Shown here: positions 8,835-18,026 of the stretch, piece by piece
How positions within the stretch are numbered: position 1 is the first letter of the stretch
Layout of the letters: every line of letters begins with the position of its first letter
DNA from: HKCCE3408 sp038530555
Lineage (GTDB): Bacteria; Pseudomonadota; Alphaproteobacteria; Rhodobacterales; Rhodobacteraceae
Reading direction: 5' to 3'
DNA length: 64,000 nt
Assembly: GCA_038530555.1 (NCBI GenBank)
Contig: JBCBCN010000004.1
Location: forward strand, 269,318-333,317
The notes under the pieces: generated by a model
Seen by the model: the letters and a program-made list of their open reading frames with translations, nothing else
Told to the model about the DNA's origin: nothing
The model's database searches: none
Translations under genes and position numbers: made by a program

Positions 8835-8852
8835 TGTCAGGATAGCCTGACA
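8835..8852. promoter_or_regulatory. inverted repeat, candidate iron-responsive operator
   Basis: TGTCAGG-atag-CCTGACA has perfect 7-bp arms and sits in the gap between the siderophore-interacting protein gene and the ABM gene, both read leftwards. The location suggests an operator for the ABM promoter; involvement of an iron regulator is inferred from the neighbours only. Confidence 0.5.
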
Positions 8853-8952
8853 GCTTGGCGGGCCGATTTCAATTGCCGTTTCACGCGAAAGCATACGGGC
8901 GCGGGCGCAGCCACCCCGCCACTACGCATTCAGACCACAGTCAGCCCTTCAA

Positions 8953-9789
8953 TCAACTCATCGAGGCGATACGCGCCTCATCGGCCTCGGCGTCGCCACG
9001 CTTAACCTGCTGATGTCCGTCCTCGGTCAGACCAATCTTCCAGTAGCCGGACGCATAACCGTCTTTGCGGTCCACGCCCCGTTCGGCGCGCACCAAGACC
9101 CGCAGATCCCGGATCACCGCATTCTCACCGGCGATCATCGTCTTCACGCGGCCCTCGGGCCAGTCATAGCCTTCGATCAGCTCAAGCTGCGCGCGGGAGG
9201 CCTGGCTTGGATCGCCATGCACCATCCAGTGCTGCTCAACACCCGGGGGCGCGTCGATCTCCTGGCGGTCTTCGGCCGTGGTGATCTCGAACACGGCTAG
9301 GCCCTTGGCGTCCTTGGGCAAGGCCTCCAATGTCGCCGCCGCCACAGGCAGGGCCGACATATCGGCGGCAATCAAATACCAATCGGCGTCGAACTCGGTC
9401 AGCTTCGGCTTGGCCGGACCGTTGAAGCCCATCACATCACCGGGCTGGGCCGCGCGCGCAAAGGCCGAGGCCGGGCCTTCATCGCCATGATCGGCGAAAT
9501 CGATGTCGATCTCACCCAGAGCAGGACGGGCCGCGCGCACAGTATAGGTGCGGGTGATCGGCTTGGGCCCGTCTTCGAGTTGCGCCACAAAGGCCTCTCG
9601 CGTCTGACCGGCAGCGGGCACCATGATCTTGCAATGCGCCCCGGCACAATCTGGATCGACGCCCTCAAGCTCAGGACTTTGCAGCGTGAGACGGATCATA
9701 TGCGGCGTGACCTGCTCGCGGGCTGTCACGGTCAGGATTTTGGGCGTGCGTTTGGGTCTGAGGATTTTTTTCAGGATATCGGCGGGCAT
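8953..9789 (-). CDS. siderophore-interacting protein (ferric-siderophore reductase family)
   Basis: A 278-residue cytoplasmic FAD/NAD(P)H-binding protein of the ViuB/YqjH type that reduces ferric siderophores to release iron. Visible features are the FAD-binding motif TRTYTVR around residue 79, the DHGDEGPAS segment typical of the family, the NAD(P)-binding second half, and the conserved C-terminal GYWKIGLTEDG. It lies 241 nt upstream of the ABM-family gene on the same strand, forming an iron-release module. Confidence 0.9.
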   Translation of the reverse strand: MPADILKKILRPKRTPKILTVTAREQVTPHMIRLTLQSPELEGVDPDCAGAHCKIMVPAAGQTREAFVAQLEDGPKPITRTYTVRAARPALGEIDIDFADHGDEGPASAFARAAQPGDVMGFNGPAKPKLTEFDADWYLIAADMSALPVAAATLEALPKDAKGLAVFEITTAEDRQEIDAPPGVEQHWMVHGDPSQASRAQLELIEGYDWPEGRVKTMIAGENAVIRDLRVLVRAERGVDRKDGYASGYWKIGLTEDGHQQVKRGDAEADEARIASMS

Positions 9790-9893
9790 AAGCGCTCCTC
9801 AAGCAGACGGAAAAAGTCGGACGGCTTTTGTCTGGGTCGCCTGTGCCTGCCTCGACCCGCCCGACCCCGAGATAGGCAGCCTGCCTCGCCATT

Positions 9894-9966
9894 CCAAGAG
9901 GTCTGGGGGCCAAGAGGTTTGGGAGCCAGGATGTTTGGGGGCCAAGAGGTTCGAGGACCAAGAGGT
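9894..9966. repeat. 16-bp degenerate tandem repeat, about 4.5 units
   Basis: CCAAGAGG-like cores start at 9894, 9910, 9926 (as CCAGGATG), 9942 and 9958, an exact 16-bp period. The reverse-complement unit reads roughly CATCCTGGCCCCCAAA. A related unit recurs near 20293-20315. It lies between the divergent siderophore-interacting protein and DMT transporter genes. Confidence 0.8.
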
Positions 9967-10022
9967 GATAGTTGGAGGTGCGGGCGCTTGCGCACCTGAC
10001 GGCTTGGGCCTATGGCCGGGAC

Positions 10023-10964
10023 ATGCCTGAGACACGCGCGACAAGCGCAACGCCCTCGACACGCTCGCCCGCCGGCGATCAGCCATCCGTGGCTCAAACT
10101 CCGGCCCAGAATCCGGCGCTCGCGATCGCGCTGATGTTCGTGGCCGGTGCGCTCGTGGCCATCATCTCGATCCTGGCCAAGATCCTCGGCACGGGTGAGG
10201 GCGGCCTGCACCCGCTCCAAGTGAGCGCCGGGCGCTTCGGCTTCGCGTTCCTGACCCTCATGGCGCTGATCACCCTGCGCCCAGCCCTCCGGCCCAGCCT
10301 CAGAACAGCGCATCTCGGCACGCATATCGCCCGGGTCGTCTTTGGCTGGGGCGGTGTCACGCTGATGTTCGCCGCCGTCGCCCGCATGCCCGTGGCCGAG
10401 GCCACCGCGATCAGCTTCCTGTCGCCGGTTTTCACCGTGCTTTTGGCGGTCGTGTTCCTCTCCGAAAGCCTGACAGCCCGCAAAACCCTCGCCGCCATCG
10501 TGGCCCTTGTCGGGGCCGGATTGCTCCTGCGCCCGGGTGGCGAGGCGTTCCAGATCGCGGGCCTCCTAGCCTTGGCCTCGGCCGGGTTTCTGGCCATCGA
10601 AGTGCTTTTCATCAAGCGCCTGACCAATACCGAGCCGCCCCTGCGCATCCTGGTGATCAATAACGGGGTCGGCAGCCTGATCGCACTGAGCGCGGCGGCG
10701 TTTTTCTGGCAAATGCCCAGTGCCGCGCAATGGCCCGCCTGGATCGCGGTTGGGGTGATCATGGTGACGGCCCAGGGCTTTTTCCTGCAATCGATGCGCC
10801 GGGCTGAGGCCAGTCTCGTTTCCCCCGCTTTCTACTCCGTCCTGGTCTTTGCCGCGCTCTACGACTTTGCGCTTTTCGATGTGGTCCCCGATGCCCTGGC
10901 TCTGATCGGTATGGGCCTGATCCTGGCCGCGGCCCTCTCCCTGGCTGCGACTGGGCGGAAATAG
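10023..10964 (+). CDS. EamA/DMT-family transporter
   Basis: A 313-residue inner-membrane protein with about ten hydrophobic segments in two EamA repeats, following a roughly 35-residue Ser/Thr/Pro-rich cytoplasmic start. ATAISFLSPVFTVLLAVVF is the typical end of the first EamA domain, and EASLVSPAFYSVLVFAALYDF its counterpart in the second. The family exports amino acids or other metabolites; the substrate is not readable. The ATG at 10023 is chosen over the one at 9972, which lies beside the repeat tract. putA follows 51 nt downstream on the same strand, so co-transcription is possible. Confidence 0.88.
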   Translation: MPETRATSATPSTRSPAGDQPSVAQTPAQNPALAIALMFVAGALVAIISILAKILGTGEGGLHPLQVSAGRFGFAFLTLMALITLRPALRPSLRTAHLGTHIARVVFGWGGVTLMFAAVARMPVAEATAISFLSPVFTVLLAVVFLSESLTARKTLAAIVALVGAGLLLRPGGEAFQIAGLLALASAGFLAIEVLFIKRLTNTEPPLRILVINNGVGSLIALSAAAFFWQMPSAAQWPAWIAVGVIMVTAQGFFLQSMRRAEASLVSPAFYSVLVFAALYDFALFDVVPDALALIGMGLILAAALSLAATGRK

Positions 10965-11015
10965 CGCGGGCGCACAAGACTTGCGGCAATTCAAGGCAGT
11001 GATAGCCTCTGCTCC

Positions 11016-14000
11016 ATGACCGAGTCAGCCCCCTCCAATCTGTCCGATTTACGCAGCGAAATCCGCCGCCTGCACCGCGCGGACGAAGCGGCCCTGATCG
11101 CCGAGCTGTGCCGCGCCCACGCCCCCGATGCCGCCACCCGGGCCACCATCGCCGCCCGCGCGACCCGCCTGATCGAGCAGATCCGCGAGGATGCCCGCCC
11201 CGGCCTGATGGAGGTATTTCTGGCTGAATACGGCCTGTCGACCGATGAGGGCGTGGCGCTGATGTGCCTGGCCGAGGCCCTGTTGCGGGTGCCCGATGTG
11301 GCCACGATAGACGAGCTGATCGAGGACAAGATCGCTCCGTCTTCCTGGGGCGCCCATCTGGGGCAGTCGAGCTCGCCGCTCGTTAATGCCTCGACCTGGG
11401 CGCTGATGCTCACGGGCAAGGTCCTGCAAGACCCGGGCCAAGACGGCCTGGCCGACACGCTGCATTCCGCGCTCAAACGCCTGGGTGAGCCGGTGATCCG
11501 CGCCGCCGTGCGCCGCGCTATGCGCGAGATGGGCAGTCAGTTCGTCCTGGGCGAGGATATCTCAGCCGCCACCAAACGCGCCGCCACCGAGGAGGAAAAG
11601 GGCTACAGCTATTCCTACGACATGCTGGGCGAGGCCGCGCTTACGGCGCAGGATGCGCGCGGCTATTTCCAGGCCTATCACGACGCCATCGCCCATCTGG
11701 CAAGCCGCTCCCACGGCGAGGACCCCCGCGCCAATCCCGGCATCTCCATCAAGCTTTCCGCGCTGCATCCCCGCTACGAAGAGGCGCAAAAGGCACGCGT
11801 CATGGCCGAGCTTGTCCCGCGCGTCACAGCGCTCGCCCGTCAGGCCCGCGCGGCGCAGATGGGGCTCAATATCGACGCCGAGGAGGCCGACCGGCTGGAG
11901 CTGTCACTCGACGTGATCGAGGCGGTCTTGCGCGATGAAACCCTGGCGGGTTGGGATGGCTTTGGCGTGGTGGTTCAGGCCTATGGCAAGCGCGCAGGCG
12001 GCGTCATCGATTGGCTCCACGCCCTGGCCCAAGACCTCGACCGCAAGCTGATGGTGCGCCTAGTCAAGGGCGCCTATTGGGACGGTGAGATCAAGCGCGC
12101 CCAGGTCGATGGCGTGCCCGATTTCCCGGTCTTTACCTCCAAGGCGGCCACCGATGTCTCCTTCATCTGCTGCGCCGATAAGCTTCTGAGCCATAGCGAC
12201 CGCATTTATCCGCAATTCGCCACCCACAACGCCCATACCGTCGCCGCGATCCTACAAATCGCGGGCGACAACCGCGCCTATGAGTTCCAGCGCCTGCACG
12301 GGATGGGCGAGGCGCTGCACGATCTGGTCGTGGGTCAGGAACGCCGCGCCTGCCGGATCTATGCCCCCGTCGGCGCCCATCGCGACCTGCTGGCCTATCT
12401 GGTGCGCCGCCTGCTGGAGAACGGCGCCAATTCCTCCTTCGTCAATCAGCTCGTCGATGAGGATGTCAGCGCCACAGAAATCGCCGCCGATCCTTTCGCG
12501 GCCTTGGGCGCGCCCCGGCCCGATCTTCTACGCGACCCGGCCGAGCTCTTCGCGCCGGAGCGTGTGAATTCCGCAGGCTGGGACTTGCAAACGCCGGGCG
12601 ATGCGGCGCGCTACGAGGCGGCGCGCGCGCCCTTTGCCGAGAGCCATTGGGAGGTGGGCCCAGAGGATGGCGAGGCCGTCACCATCCGCAACCCTGCCCG
12701 GCCGGACGACGCGGTCGGCACAGCGCGCCTGGCCAATGCCGCCCATGCCCAAGCCGCTTTGGGCCGGGCGCAGCCTTGGAGCAACGCTGACGCCACCGCG
12801 CGCCGCGCCGTCCTCGACCGGGTGGCCGAGCTCTATGAGGCCCATGCCGGTGAGATCTTCGCCCTACTCGCGCGTGAGGCGGGCAAAGCCGCGCCCGACG
12901 CCGTGGCCGAGCTGCGCGAAGCGGTGGATTTCTTGCGCTTTTACGGCGCGGAGGCCGCGCGCAGCCCGACCCGGGCGCCGCGCGGTCTGATCACTTGCAT
13001 CTCGCCCTGGAATTTCCCGCTCGCCATCTTCACCGGCCAAATCGCCGCCGCCCTGGCCGCGGGCAATGCGGTCCTCGCCAAACCGGCCGACCCTACCCCG
13101 CTGATCGCAGGCCTCGCGGTGCGCCTGATGCATGAGGCGGGCGTGCCGGAGACCGCGCTCCAGCTTCTGCCCGGCACGGGCGAAGAGGTCGGCCGCGCGC
13201 TGACCACAGATCCGCGCATCTCGGGCATCTGTTTCACCGGCTCGACCCGCGTGGCGCAGATCATCCACCGCGCCGCCGCCGAGCATCTGCCTCCCGAAGC
13301 GCCGCTCATCGCCGAAACGGGCGGTCTCAACGCCATGCTCGTCGACAGCACCTCGCTCCCCGAACAGGCGGTGCGCGATATCGTATTGTCCGCCTTTCGC
13401 TCCACCGGGCAGCGCTGCTCGGCCTGCCGCGTGCTCTATGTGCAGGCCGACGTGGCCGATCGGATGATCGCCATGCTCAAGGGCGCGATGGATGAGCTGA
13501 GCTTGGGCGATTCCTGGCAGCTCAACTCCGATCTCGGGCCAGTGATCACCGCCGAGGCCCGCGCCAAGATCGCCGCCCATATCGAAAAGGCAAGCGGTGA
13601 GGGAAGGCTCCTGCACCAGGGCGCGGCACCCGCCGATAGCCTCTTCCTGGCGCCCGCCCTGCTTGAGATCGACAGCATCGCCGATCTGGGCGAAGAGATC
13701 TTCGGCCCGGTCCTGCATGTCGCGCGCTTCGAGGCGCATGAGATCGACGCCGTGATCGATGCGATCAATGCGACGGGCTACGGCCTAACCTTCGGGCTGC
13801 ACAGCCGCATCGACGACCGGGTGGAACAGATCACCTCGCGGATCGCTGCGGGCAATGTCTATGTGAACCGCAACCAAATCGGTGCTGTCGTCGGCAGCCA
13901 ACCCTTCGGCGGCGAAGGCCTGTCCGGGACCGGGCCCAAGGCCGGTGGCCCGCTCTATCTGGGGCGCTTTTACGCCGAAGACCAAGGCGCTTCCGACCCG

Positions 14001-14492
14001 GGGGCCGAGCCCGCTCGCTCTGTGCCTTTGGCTGAGGTGGAGACAGCCCTGGCCGCGCTGCCCAGCCCACACGCGGCGACAGACTTCGCCGATCTGCCCG
14101 GGCCCACCGGCGAGGCAAATCGCTGGTCAGCCTATCCGCGCGGCCGCATTCTCTGCCTCGGGCCAAGCGCCGGGGCCGCGCGGGAGCAGGCCCGGCAGGC
14201 GCGCGACGCGGGATGCACCGCCCTGGCCGTGGCGCCCGGCATCGGGGCGGAAGGGATCGACGGGGGGCTCGAGCTTGATGCCCTGAGCAAACTTACCGGC
14301 TTCGACGCCGTGGCCCTTTGGTCGGCGCGCGACGATCTGCGCGCCGCGCGCCAGGCTCTGGCCGCCCGCTCCGGTCCGATCCTGCCGCTGATCACCGCCG
14401 CCGACCTGCGCCCGCATCTGGTGATTGAGCGCCATCTGTGCATCGACACGACCGCCGCAGGTGGCAATACGGCCCTTTTGGCGGCGGAGTGA
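11016..14492 (+). CDS. putA: bifunctional proline dehydrogenase / P5C dehydrogenase
   Basis: A 1158-residue enzyme oxidising proline to glutamate. The N-terminal half is the FAD-binding PRODH barrel (SIKLSALHPRYEEA, MVRLVKGAYWDGEIKRAQ). The second half is the NAD-dependent aldehyde dehydrogenase: ISPWNFPLAIFTGQIAAAL, FTGSTRVAQ, ETGGLNAM and catalytic Cys801 in GQRCSACR. About 120 further residues form the C-terminal domain of longer PutAs. It lacks the N-terminal ribbon-helix-helix DNA-binding domain of E. coli PutA, so it should not repress its own gene. Overall length is normal for RHH-free PutAs with the C-terminal domain. Confidence 0.96.
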   Translation: MTESAPSNLSDLRSEIRRLHRADEAALIAELCRAHAPDAATRATIAARATRLIEQIREDARPGLMEVFLAEYGLSTDEGVALMCLAEALLRVPDVATIDELIEDKIAPSSWGAHLGQSSSPLVNASTWALMLTGKVLQDPGQDGLADTLHSALKRLGEPVIRAAVRRAMREMGSQFVLGEDISAATKRAATEEEKGYSYSYDMLGEAALTAQDARGYFQAYHDAIAHLASRSHGEDPRANPGISIKLSALHPRYEEAQKARVMAELVPRVTALARQARAAQMGLNIDAEEADRLELSLDVIEAVLRDETLAGWDGFGVVVQAYGKRAGGVIDWLHALAQDLDRKLMVRLVKGAYWDGEIKRAQVDGVPDFPVFTSKAATDVSFICCADKLLSHSDRIYPQFATHNAHTVAAILQIAGDNRAYEFQRLHGMGEALHDLVVGQERRACRIYAPVGAHRDLLAYLVRRLLENGANSSFVNQLVDEDVSATEIAADPFAALGAPRPDLLRDPAELFAPERVNSAGWDLQTPGDAARYEAARAPFAESHWEVGPEDGEAVTIRNPARPDDAVGTARLANAAHAQAALGRAQPWSNADATARRAVLDRVAELYEAHAGEIFALLAREAGKAAPDAVAELREAVDFLRFYGAEAARSPTRAPRGLITCISPWNFPLAIFTGQIAAALAAGNAVLAKPADPTPLIAGLAVRLMHEAGVPETALQLLPGTGEEVGRALTTDPRISGICFTGSTRVAQIIHRAAAEHLPPEAPLIAETGGLNAMLVDSTSLPEQAVRDIVLSAFRSTGQRCSACRVLYVQADVADRMIAMLKGAMDELSLGDSWQLNSDLGPVITAEARAKIAAHIEKASGEGRLLHQGAAPADSLFLAPALLEIDSIADLGEEIFGPVLHVARFEAHEIDAVIDAINATGYGLTFGLHSRIDDRVEQITSRIAAGNVYVNRNQIGAVVGSQPFGGEGLSGTGPKAGGPLYLGRFYAEDQGASDPGAEPARSVPLAEVETALAALPSPHAATDFADLPGPTGEANRWSAYPRGRILCLGPSAGAAREQARQARDAGCTALAVAPGIGAEGIDGGLELDALSKLTGFDAVALWSARDDLRAARQALAARSGPILPLITAADLRPHLVIERHLCIDTTAAGGNTALLAAE

Positions 14493-14516
14493 TCCCGGCC
14501 CAGAGCTGCCCCACGA

Positions 14517-14538
14517 CTTCACTTTTTCAAAAATACTC
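14517..14538 (-). repeat. intergenic gene-end element, copy 1
   Basis: CTTCACTTTTTCAAAAATACTC matches the core of the elements at 15568-15602 and 32362-32395. Here it lies 24 nt after the putA stop, in the opposite orientation relative to its upstream gene, and is followed by degenerate GGCAG/CCCCCT repeats up to the next start codon. Confidence 0.6.
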
Positions 14539-14623
14539 AAAGCTCTCGCCAGGGCGGTTGGCAGAGCCCCCTGGCAGCGAAGCTCCCTTGCCAGACACCC
14601 CCTTGCCGGGCCATGCAAGTCGT

Positions 14624-15559
14624 ATGAACACCGCACCCACTGAGCCCGCCTTCACCACCCATGACGCGCTGGAGGATCCGCGCAATGCCGAGATCCTGAT
14701 CTATGTGAACGGCGCGCTCCGGCCGCGGGACCAAGCGGTCGTCTCGGTCTATGACAGCGGTTTTCTCTTGGGCGACGGGATGTGGGAGGGGCTCAGGCTC
14801 CACGACGGGGTCTGGCCGTTTTTCGACGCCCATATGGACCGCTTTTTCGACAGTTGTAAAGCGGTGCGCCTCGAGGTCGGAATGACCCGAGCGGAGGTCT
14901 TCGCGGCTTTGGAAAAAACCCGCCGCGCCAATGGGATGCAGAGCGACGCCCATGCCCGGTTGATGCTGACGCGGGGGGTCAAAACGCGGCCCTTCCAACA
15001 CCCGAGCCTCAGCCGCTCGGGACCGACGCTGGTGATCATCATGGAGCATTCCAAACCTGACCCCGCGCCGCGCGGCCTCAGGCTTGCCTCAGTGCCGCAA
15101 GTGCGCGGTCTGCCCCATGCCCAGGATGCCAAGCTGAACTCGCATTCCAAGCTCAACTGCGTGATTGCCTGCCTGCAAGCGGTCGATGCGGGCGCGGATG
15201 AGGCGCTGATGCTTGACCCGCATGGCTTTGTGAACACGACGAATGCCTGCAACTTTTTCATCGTTCGGCGCGGCGAGGTTTGGACCTCAACCGGGGATTA
15301 CTGCATGAACGGTGTGACGCGGGCCAAGGTGATCGAGATCTGTCGGGCCGAGGGGATACCGATCTTTGAAAAGAACTTTTCGCTCTATGAAGCCTATAGC
15401 GCCGATGAGGCGTTTTTAACCGGCACCTTTGGCGCGCAAACCCCGGTGGCCGAGATCGACGGCCGCGCGATTGGCGACGGCACGCGGCCCGTGATGGCGC
15501 GGATCCAAGCCGCCTATAAGCGTCTGATCGCGCAAGAAATCTCACGTCACAGCGCTTGA
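14624..15559 (+). CDS. PLP fold-type IV aminotransferase (branched-chain/D-amino-acid type)
   Basis: A 311-residue class IV aminotransferase. Visible features are SVYDSGFLLGDGMWEGLR near the N-terminus, the schiff-base Lys region AKLNSHSKLN, EALMLDPHGFVNTTNACNFF, and NGVTRAKVIEIC for phosphate binding. The family includes branched-chain aminotransferase, D-amino-acid transaminase and aminodeoxychorismate lyase; this one cannot be assigned to one substrate by eye. The ATG at 14624 follows a stop in the frame of the nearby upstream ATG and starts 132 nt after putA. Confidence 0.88.
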   Translation: MNTAPTEPAFTTHDALEDPRNAEILIYVNGALRPRDQAVVSVYDSGFLLGDGMWEGLRLHDGVWPFFDAHMDRFFDSCKAVRLEVGMTRAEVFAALEKTRRANGMQSDAHARLMLTRGVKTRPFQHPSLSRSGPTLVIIMEHSKPDPAPRGLRLASVPQVRGLPHAQDAKLNSHSKLNCVIACLQAVDAGADEALMLDPHGFVNTTNACNFFIVRRGEVWTSTGDYCMNGVTRAKVIEICRAEGIPIFEKNFSLYEAYSADEAFLTGTFGAQTPVAEIDGRAIGDGTRPVMARIQAAYKRLIAQEISRHSA

Positions 15560-15567
15560 GACAGTCC

Positions 15568-15602
15568 GGCCTCCGGCGGGAGTATTTTGGGAAAAATGAA
15601 GG
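15568..15602 (+). repeat. intergenic gene-end element, copy 2
   Basis: Begins 8 nt after the aminotransferase stop. It contains CTCC-GGCG-GGAG followed by TATTTT, which would fold as a small hairpin with a short U-run, then GGGAAAAATGAAGG. The arrangement suggests a weak intrinsic terminator conserved as a family of gene-end elements. Confidence 0.6.
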
Positions 15603-15625
15603 CCGGTAGACTACGAGTTCGGTGC

Positions 15626-15988
15626 TCAGTAGCACAGCACCCGGTCAGCCTCGGCCGCGAGACGGACGAGGACATCGGGCATGGCGAACTCGGCCGGGTG
15701 ATCTGTTAGGAGATCGTCGTCATAGCCCCGCGCCTTGGCCGACATGCCGGACAGGTAAAACCGCCCGCCGCGCTCGGCGATTGCAGGCAAATGGTCGCGC
15801 AGCGCACCTGTGCCCTGGCCGACCAGCCCTTCGGCGTAATCCGGCGCCAGCAAATGCACGGCGTCCCCGGCCATAAAAACATCGACCTCGTGACCCTCTT
15901 TAAGGGCGGTCGCCGCGATAAGACAGCCGAGGGTTGCCTTGGTCGGGTCAGCGGGGCCGGAATGGATGTGGATGAGGAATTTCGCCAT
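15626..15988 (-). CDS. DsrE-family protein
   Basis: A 120-residue single-domain protein of the DsrE/F-like fold: MAKFLIHIHSGP start, the PTKATLGCLIAATALKEGHEVDVFMAGDAV core, and a C-terminal LAAEADRVLCY. Cysteines are at about residues 22 and 119. DsrE-like proteins act in sulfur transfer or as small regulatory carriers; many single-copy members have no known role. It is convergent with the aminotransferase gene and 81 nt downstream of the aldolase gene on the same strand. Confidence 0.8.
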   Translation of the reverse strand: MAKFLIHIHSGPADPTKATLGCLIAATALKEGHEVDVFMAGDAVHLLAPDYAEGLVGQGTGALRDHLPAIAERGGRFYLSGMSAKARGYDDDLLTDHPAEFAMPDVLVRLAAEADRVLCY

Positions 15989-16069
15989 GCTCGTGCCGCA
16001 TCGTCGTCGTTACTTTCATGTGCAACGGTATGCAAAAGCGCCCGTCTTGGCCAGAGCGAAACGACCGGC

Positions 16070-16834
16070 TTAGCGCGCGTAATCGCTGCCTTCCGCGTCC
16101 AAGATTGCCTTGAGCTCCGCCAGATGCGCCGTCGCCATATCCGGGTAGTCTTCCATCTCCCGCGCGGTCTTTTCGGCGATATCATGGCTCAGGACGCGGA
16201 GCGGCTGACCGGTTTGCAGCGCGCGGATATAGGTCTCGGCCGCGCGCTCAAAATAATAGAGCCGATTGAACGTGTCGGCGACATCCGCACCGATCACCAG
16301 GATGCCATGATTGCCCATCACCATGACCTTGCGCTTGGGATCACCCAGAAGGCCCGCGCAGCGCGTGCCCTCCTCCTCAAAAGCCAGGCCGCCAAACCCT
16401 TCGTCGATCACCACGCGGTCGAAGAACGTCGCCGTGTTCTGGTCGATCGGGGGCAACGTGCTGTCGGCGAGGCAGGCGAGCACCGTGGCATGGATGGAAT
16501 GCACATGCATGACGCAGCGCGCATGGGGTGCGTCGCGATGGATCGCGCCGTGCAGCCCCCAGGCCGTGGGATCGGGGGCGCCGGGCCGGTCCATCGTGGC
16601 GGGATCGAGCGCATCGATCTCCAGTAGGTCAGAGGCCTTGAGCCGCGCGAAATGCCGCCCCGCCGGGTTCATCAAGAACCGCGTGCCATCGTTGTTCACG
16701 GCCAGGGAGAAATGATTGGCCACGGCCTCATGCATGCCCATCCGCGCGGTCCAGCGAAAGGCGGCGGCCAGATCGACGCGCTCTGGCCAATGCGTGAGGT
16801 TGGGGTCGGGCGCGTGGCGGATCACTTGGGTCAT
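16070..16834 (-). CDS. class II aldolase/adducin family protein
   Basis: A 254-residue cytosolic class II aldolase-fold protein. The HEAVANHFS segment and the metal-binding HVHSIHA motif are present, with a third His in NHGILVIG. Family members are zinc-dependent sugar-phosphate aldolases, epimerases or decarboxylases; the specific substrate is unknown. The ATG at 16834 is chosen because homology-like sequence starts there and the upstream frame is proline/arginine-rich without family features. Confidence 0.85.
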   Translation of the reverse strand: MTQVIRHAPDPNLTHWPERVDLAAAFRWTARMGMHEAVANHFSLAVNNDGTRFLMNPAGRHFARLKASDLLEIDALDPATMDRPGAPDPTAWGLHGAIHRDAPHARCVMHVHSIHATVLACLADSTLPPIDQNTATFFDRVVIDEGFGGLAFEEEGTRCAGLLGDPKRKVMVMGNHGILVIGADVADTFNRLYYFERAAETYIRALQTGQPLRVLSHDIAEKTAREMEDYPDMATAHLAELKAILDAEGSDYAR

Positions 16835-17021
16835 GGCTCTGGGCTCCGGAATTTTACGCCTCCAGTTTGGCACAGGATCGGGAGCTGCTGCACCCAAGGG
16901 GCGACATCGCGGCGGTCGTATTTGGTTTATGCAGACCCACGGGCAGCCGGGCGCTTGGCGAGAGCGACCCGCAGGCTTAAGATGAATTTCGCGGGCGAAA
17001 CGGGGCGGGACCGAAGGCAAG

Positions 17022-18008
17022 ATGGCGCGAGCAGATTTCACCATAGCGGTCGTCGCCCAGGCCGGGCGCTTGCAATACGAGGCGGCGCTTTTTGCGGCCT
17101 CTCTGAGGCATTTCTCGCCCGGGTTTCGCGGTCGGCTGATCGTCCTTGAGCCACAACCTGGGCCGCTTTGGCCCTCCGATCCGCGGATCTGGGACGGCGG
17201 TATCCGGGCCATTTTCGACCGGCTCGAGGCCGAGATCGTACCCTTCGAGGCGCGCCATTTCGGCGCCGCCTATCCCTATGGCAACAAGATCGAGGGCCTC
17301 GCTGCCCTGCCCCAGGATGTGCCCTTCGTGTTCTTCGACAGCGATACCCTTATTACAGGAGAGATCGCCGAGGTGCCCTTTGATTTCGACCGGCCGTCAG
17401 CGTCGTTGAGGCGCGAAAACACCTGGCCCCGGATTGAGCTCTACGGTCCGGGCTATGCGGAGATTTGGGGTGCGCTCTATGAGAAATTCGGCCTCGATTT
17501 CGAAAGCTCATTGGACCTCAGCCAGCCCGAGGAATACTGGCGCCGCTACCTCTATTTCAACGCGGGCTTTTTCTTCGGCGCCGATCCGGCCGAGTTTGGC
17601 GCGCGCTTTGAGGAGACAGCCCTGGCGATCCGCGACGATCCGCCCGACGCACTGGTCTGTCAGTCGCTCGATCCCTGGCTCGATCAGGTCGCGCTGCCCC
17701 TGGTGATCCACGGGCTGGGCGGCGGGCGCAGCTTGCCGCCGGGCTGGCTCGACGGGCGGGTGAGCTGTCATTACCGCACCCTTCCCCTCCTTTATGCGCG
17801 CGAGAGCGACCACGTTGTCGCCGCCTTGGAGGAGGTCACAGCACCCAATTGGCTCAAGAAAGTGCTCAAGGCGCATGAGCCGATGAAGCGGATGGTCTAT
17901 CAGGGCAAAGGCACCAAAGCGCGCGCGCTGTTTGACCGCGCGAACCTGCCACGCCGCGAACAAGCGATCAGGAATGCGCTCAAGCGCGAGAAGCTTTGGA
18001 TGCGGTAG
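17022..18008 (+). CDS. glycosyltransferase-like protein (DxD), unknown substrate
   Basis: A 328-residue soluble protein resembling GT-A fold nucleotide-diphospho-sugar transferases. An N-terminal beta-strand IAVVAQAGRLQYEAALFAASL, the NKIEGLAALPQDVPFVFFDSDT segment with a DSD motif near residue 106 for metal and nucleotide binding, and LYFNAGFFFG later all match GT8-like architecture. There is no signal peptide or membrane segment. It is not surrounded by polysaccharide genes, so the acceptor cannot be guessed. It converges with clpX, 18 nt apart. Confidence 0.65.
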   Translation: MARADFTIAVVAQAGRLQYEAALFAASLRHFSPGFRGRLIVLEPQPGPLWPSDPRIWDGGIRAIFDRLEAEIVPFEARHFGAAYPYGNKIEGLAALPQDVPFVFFDSDTLITGEIAEVPFDFDRPSASLRRENTWPRIELYGPGYAEIWGALYEKFGLDFESSLDLSQPEEYWRRYLYFNAGFFFGADPAEFGARFEETALAIRDDPPDALVCQSLDPWLDQVALPLVIHGLGGGRSLPPGWLDGRVSCHYRTLPLLYARESDHVVAALEEVTAPNWLKKVLKAHEPMKRMVYQGKGTKARALFDRANLPRREQAIRNALKREKLWMR

Positions 18009-18026
18009 GTCCGCGGATGGGGTCGA

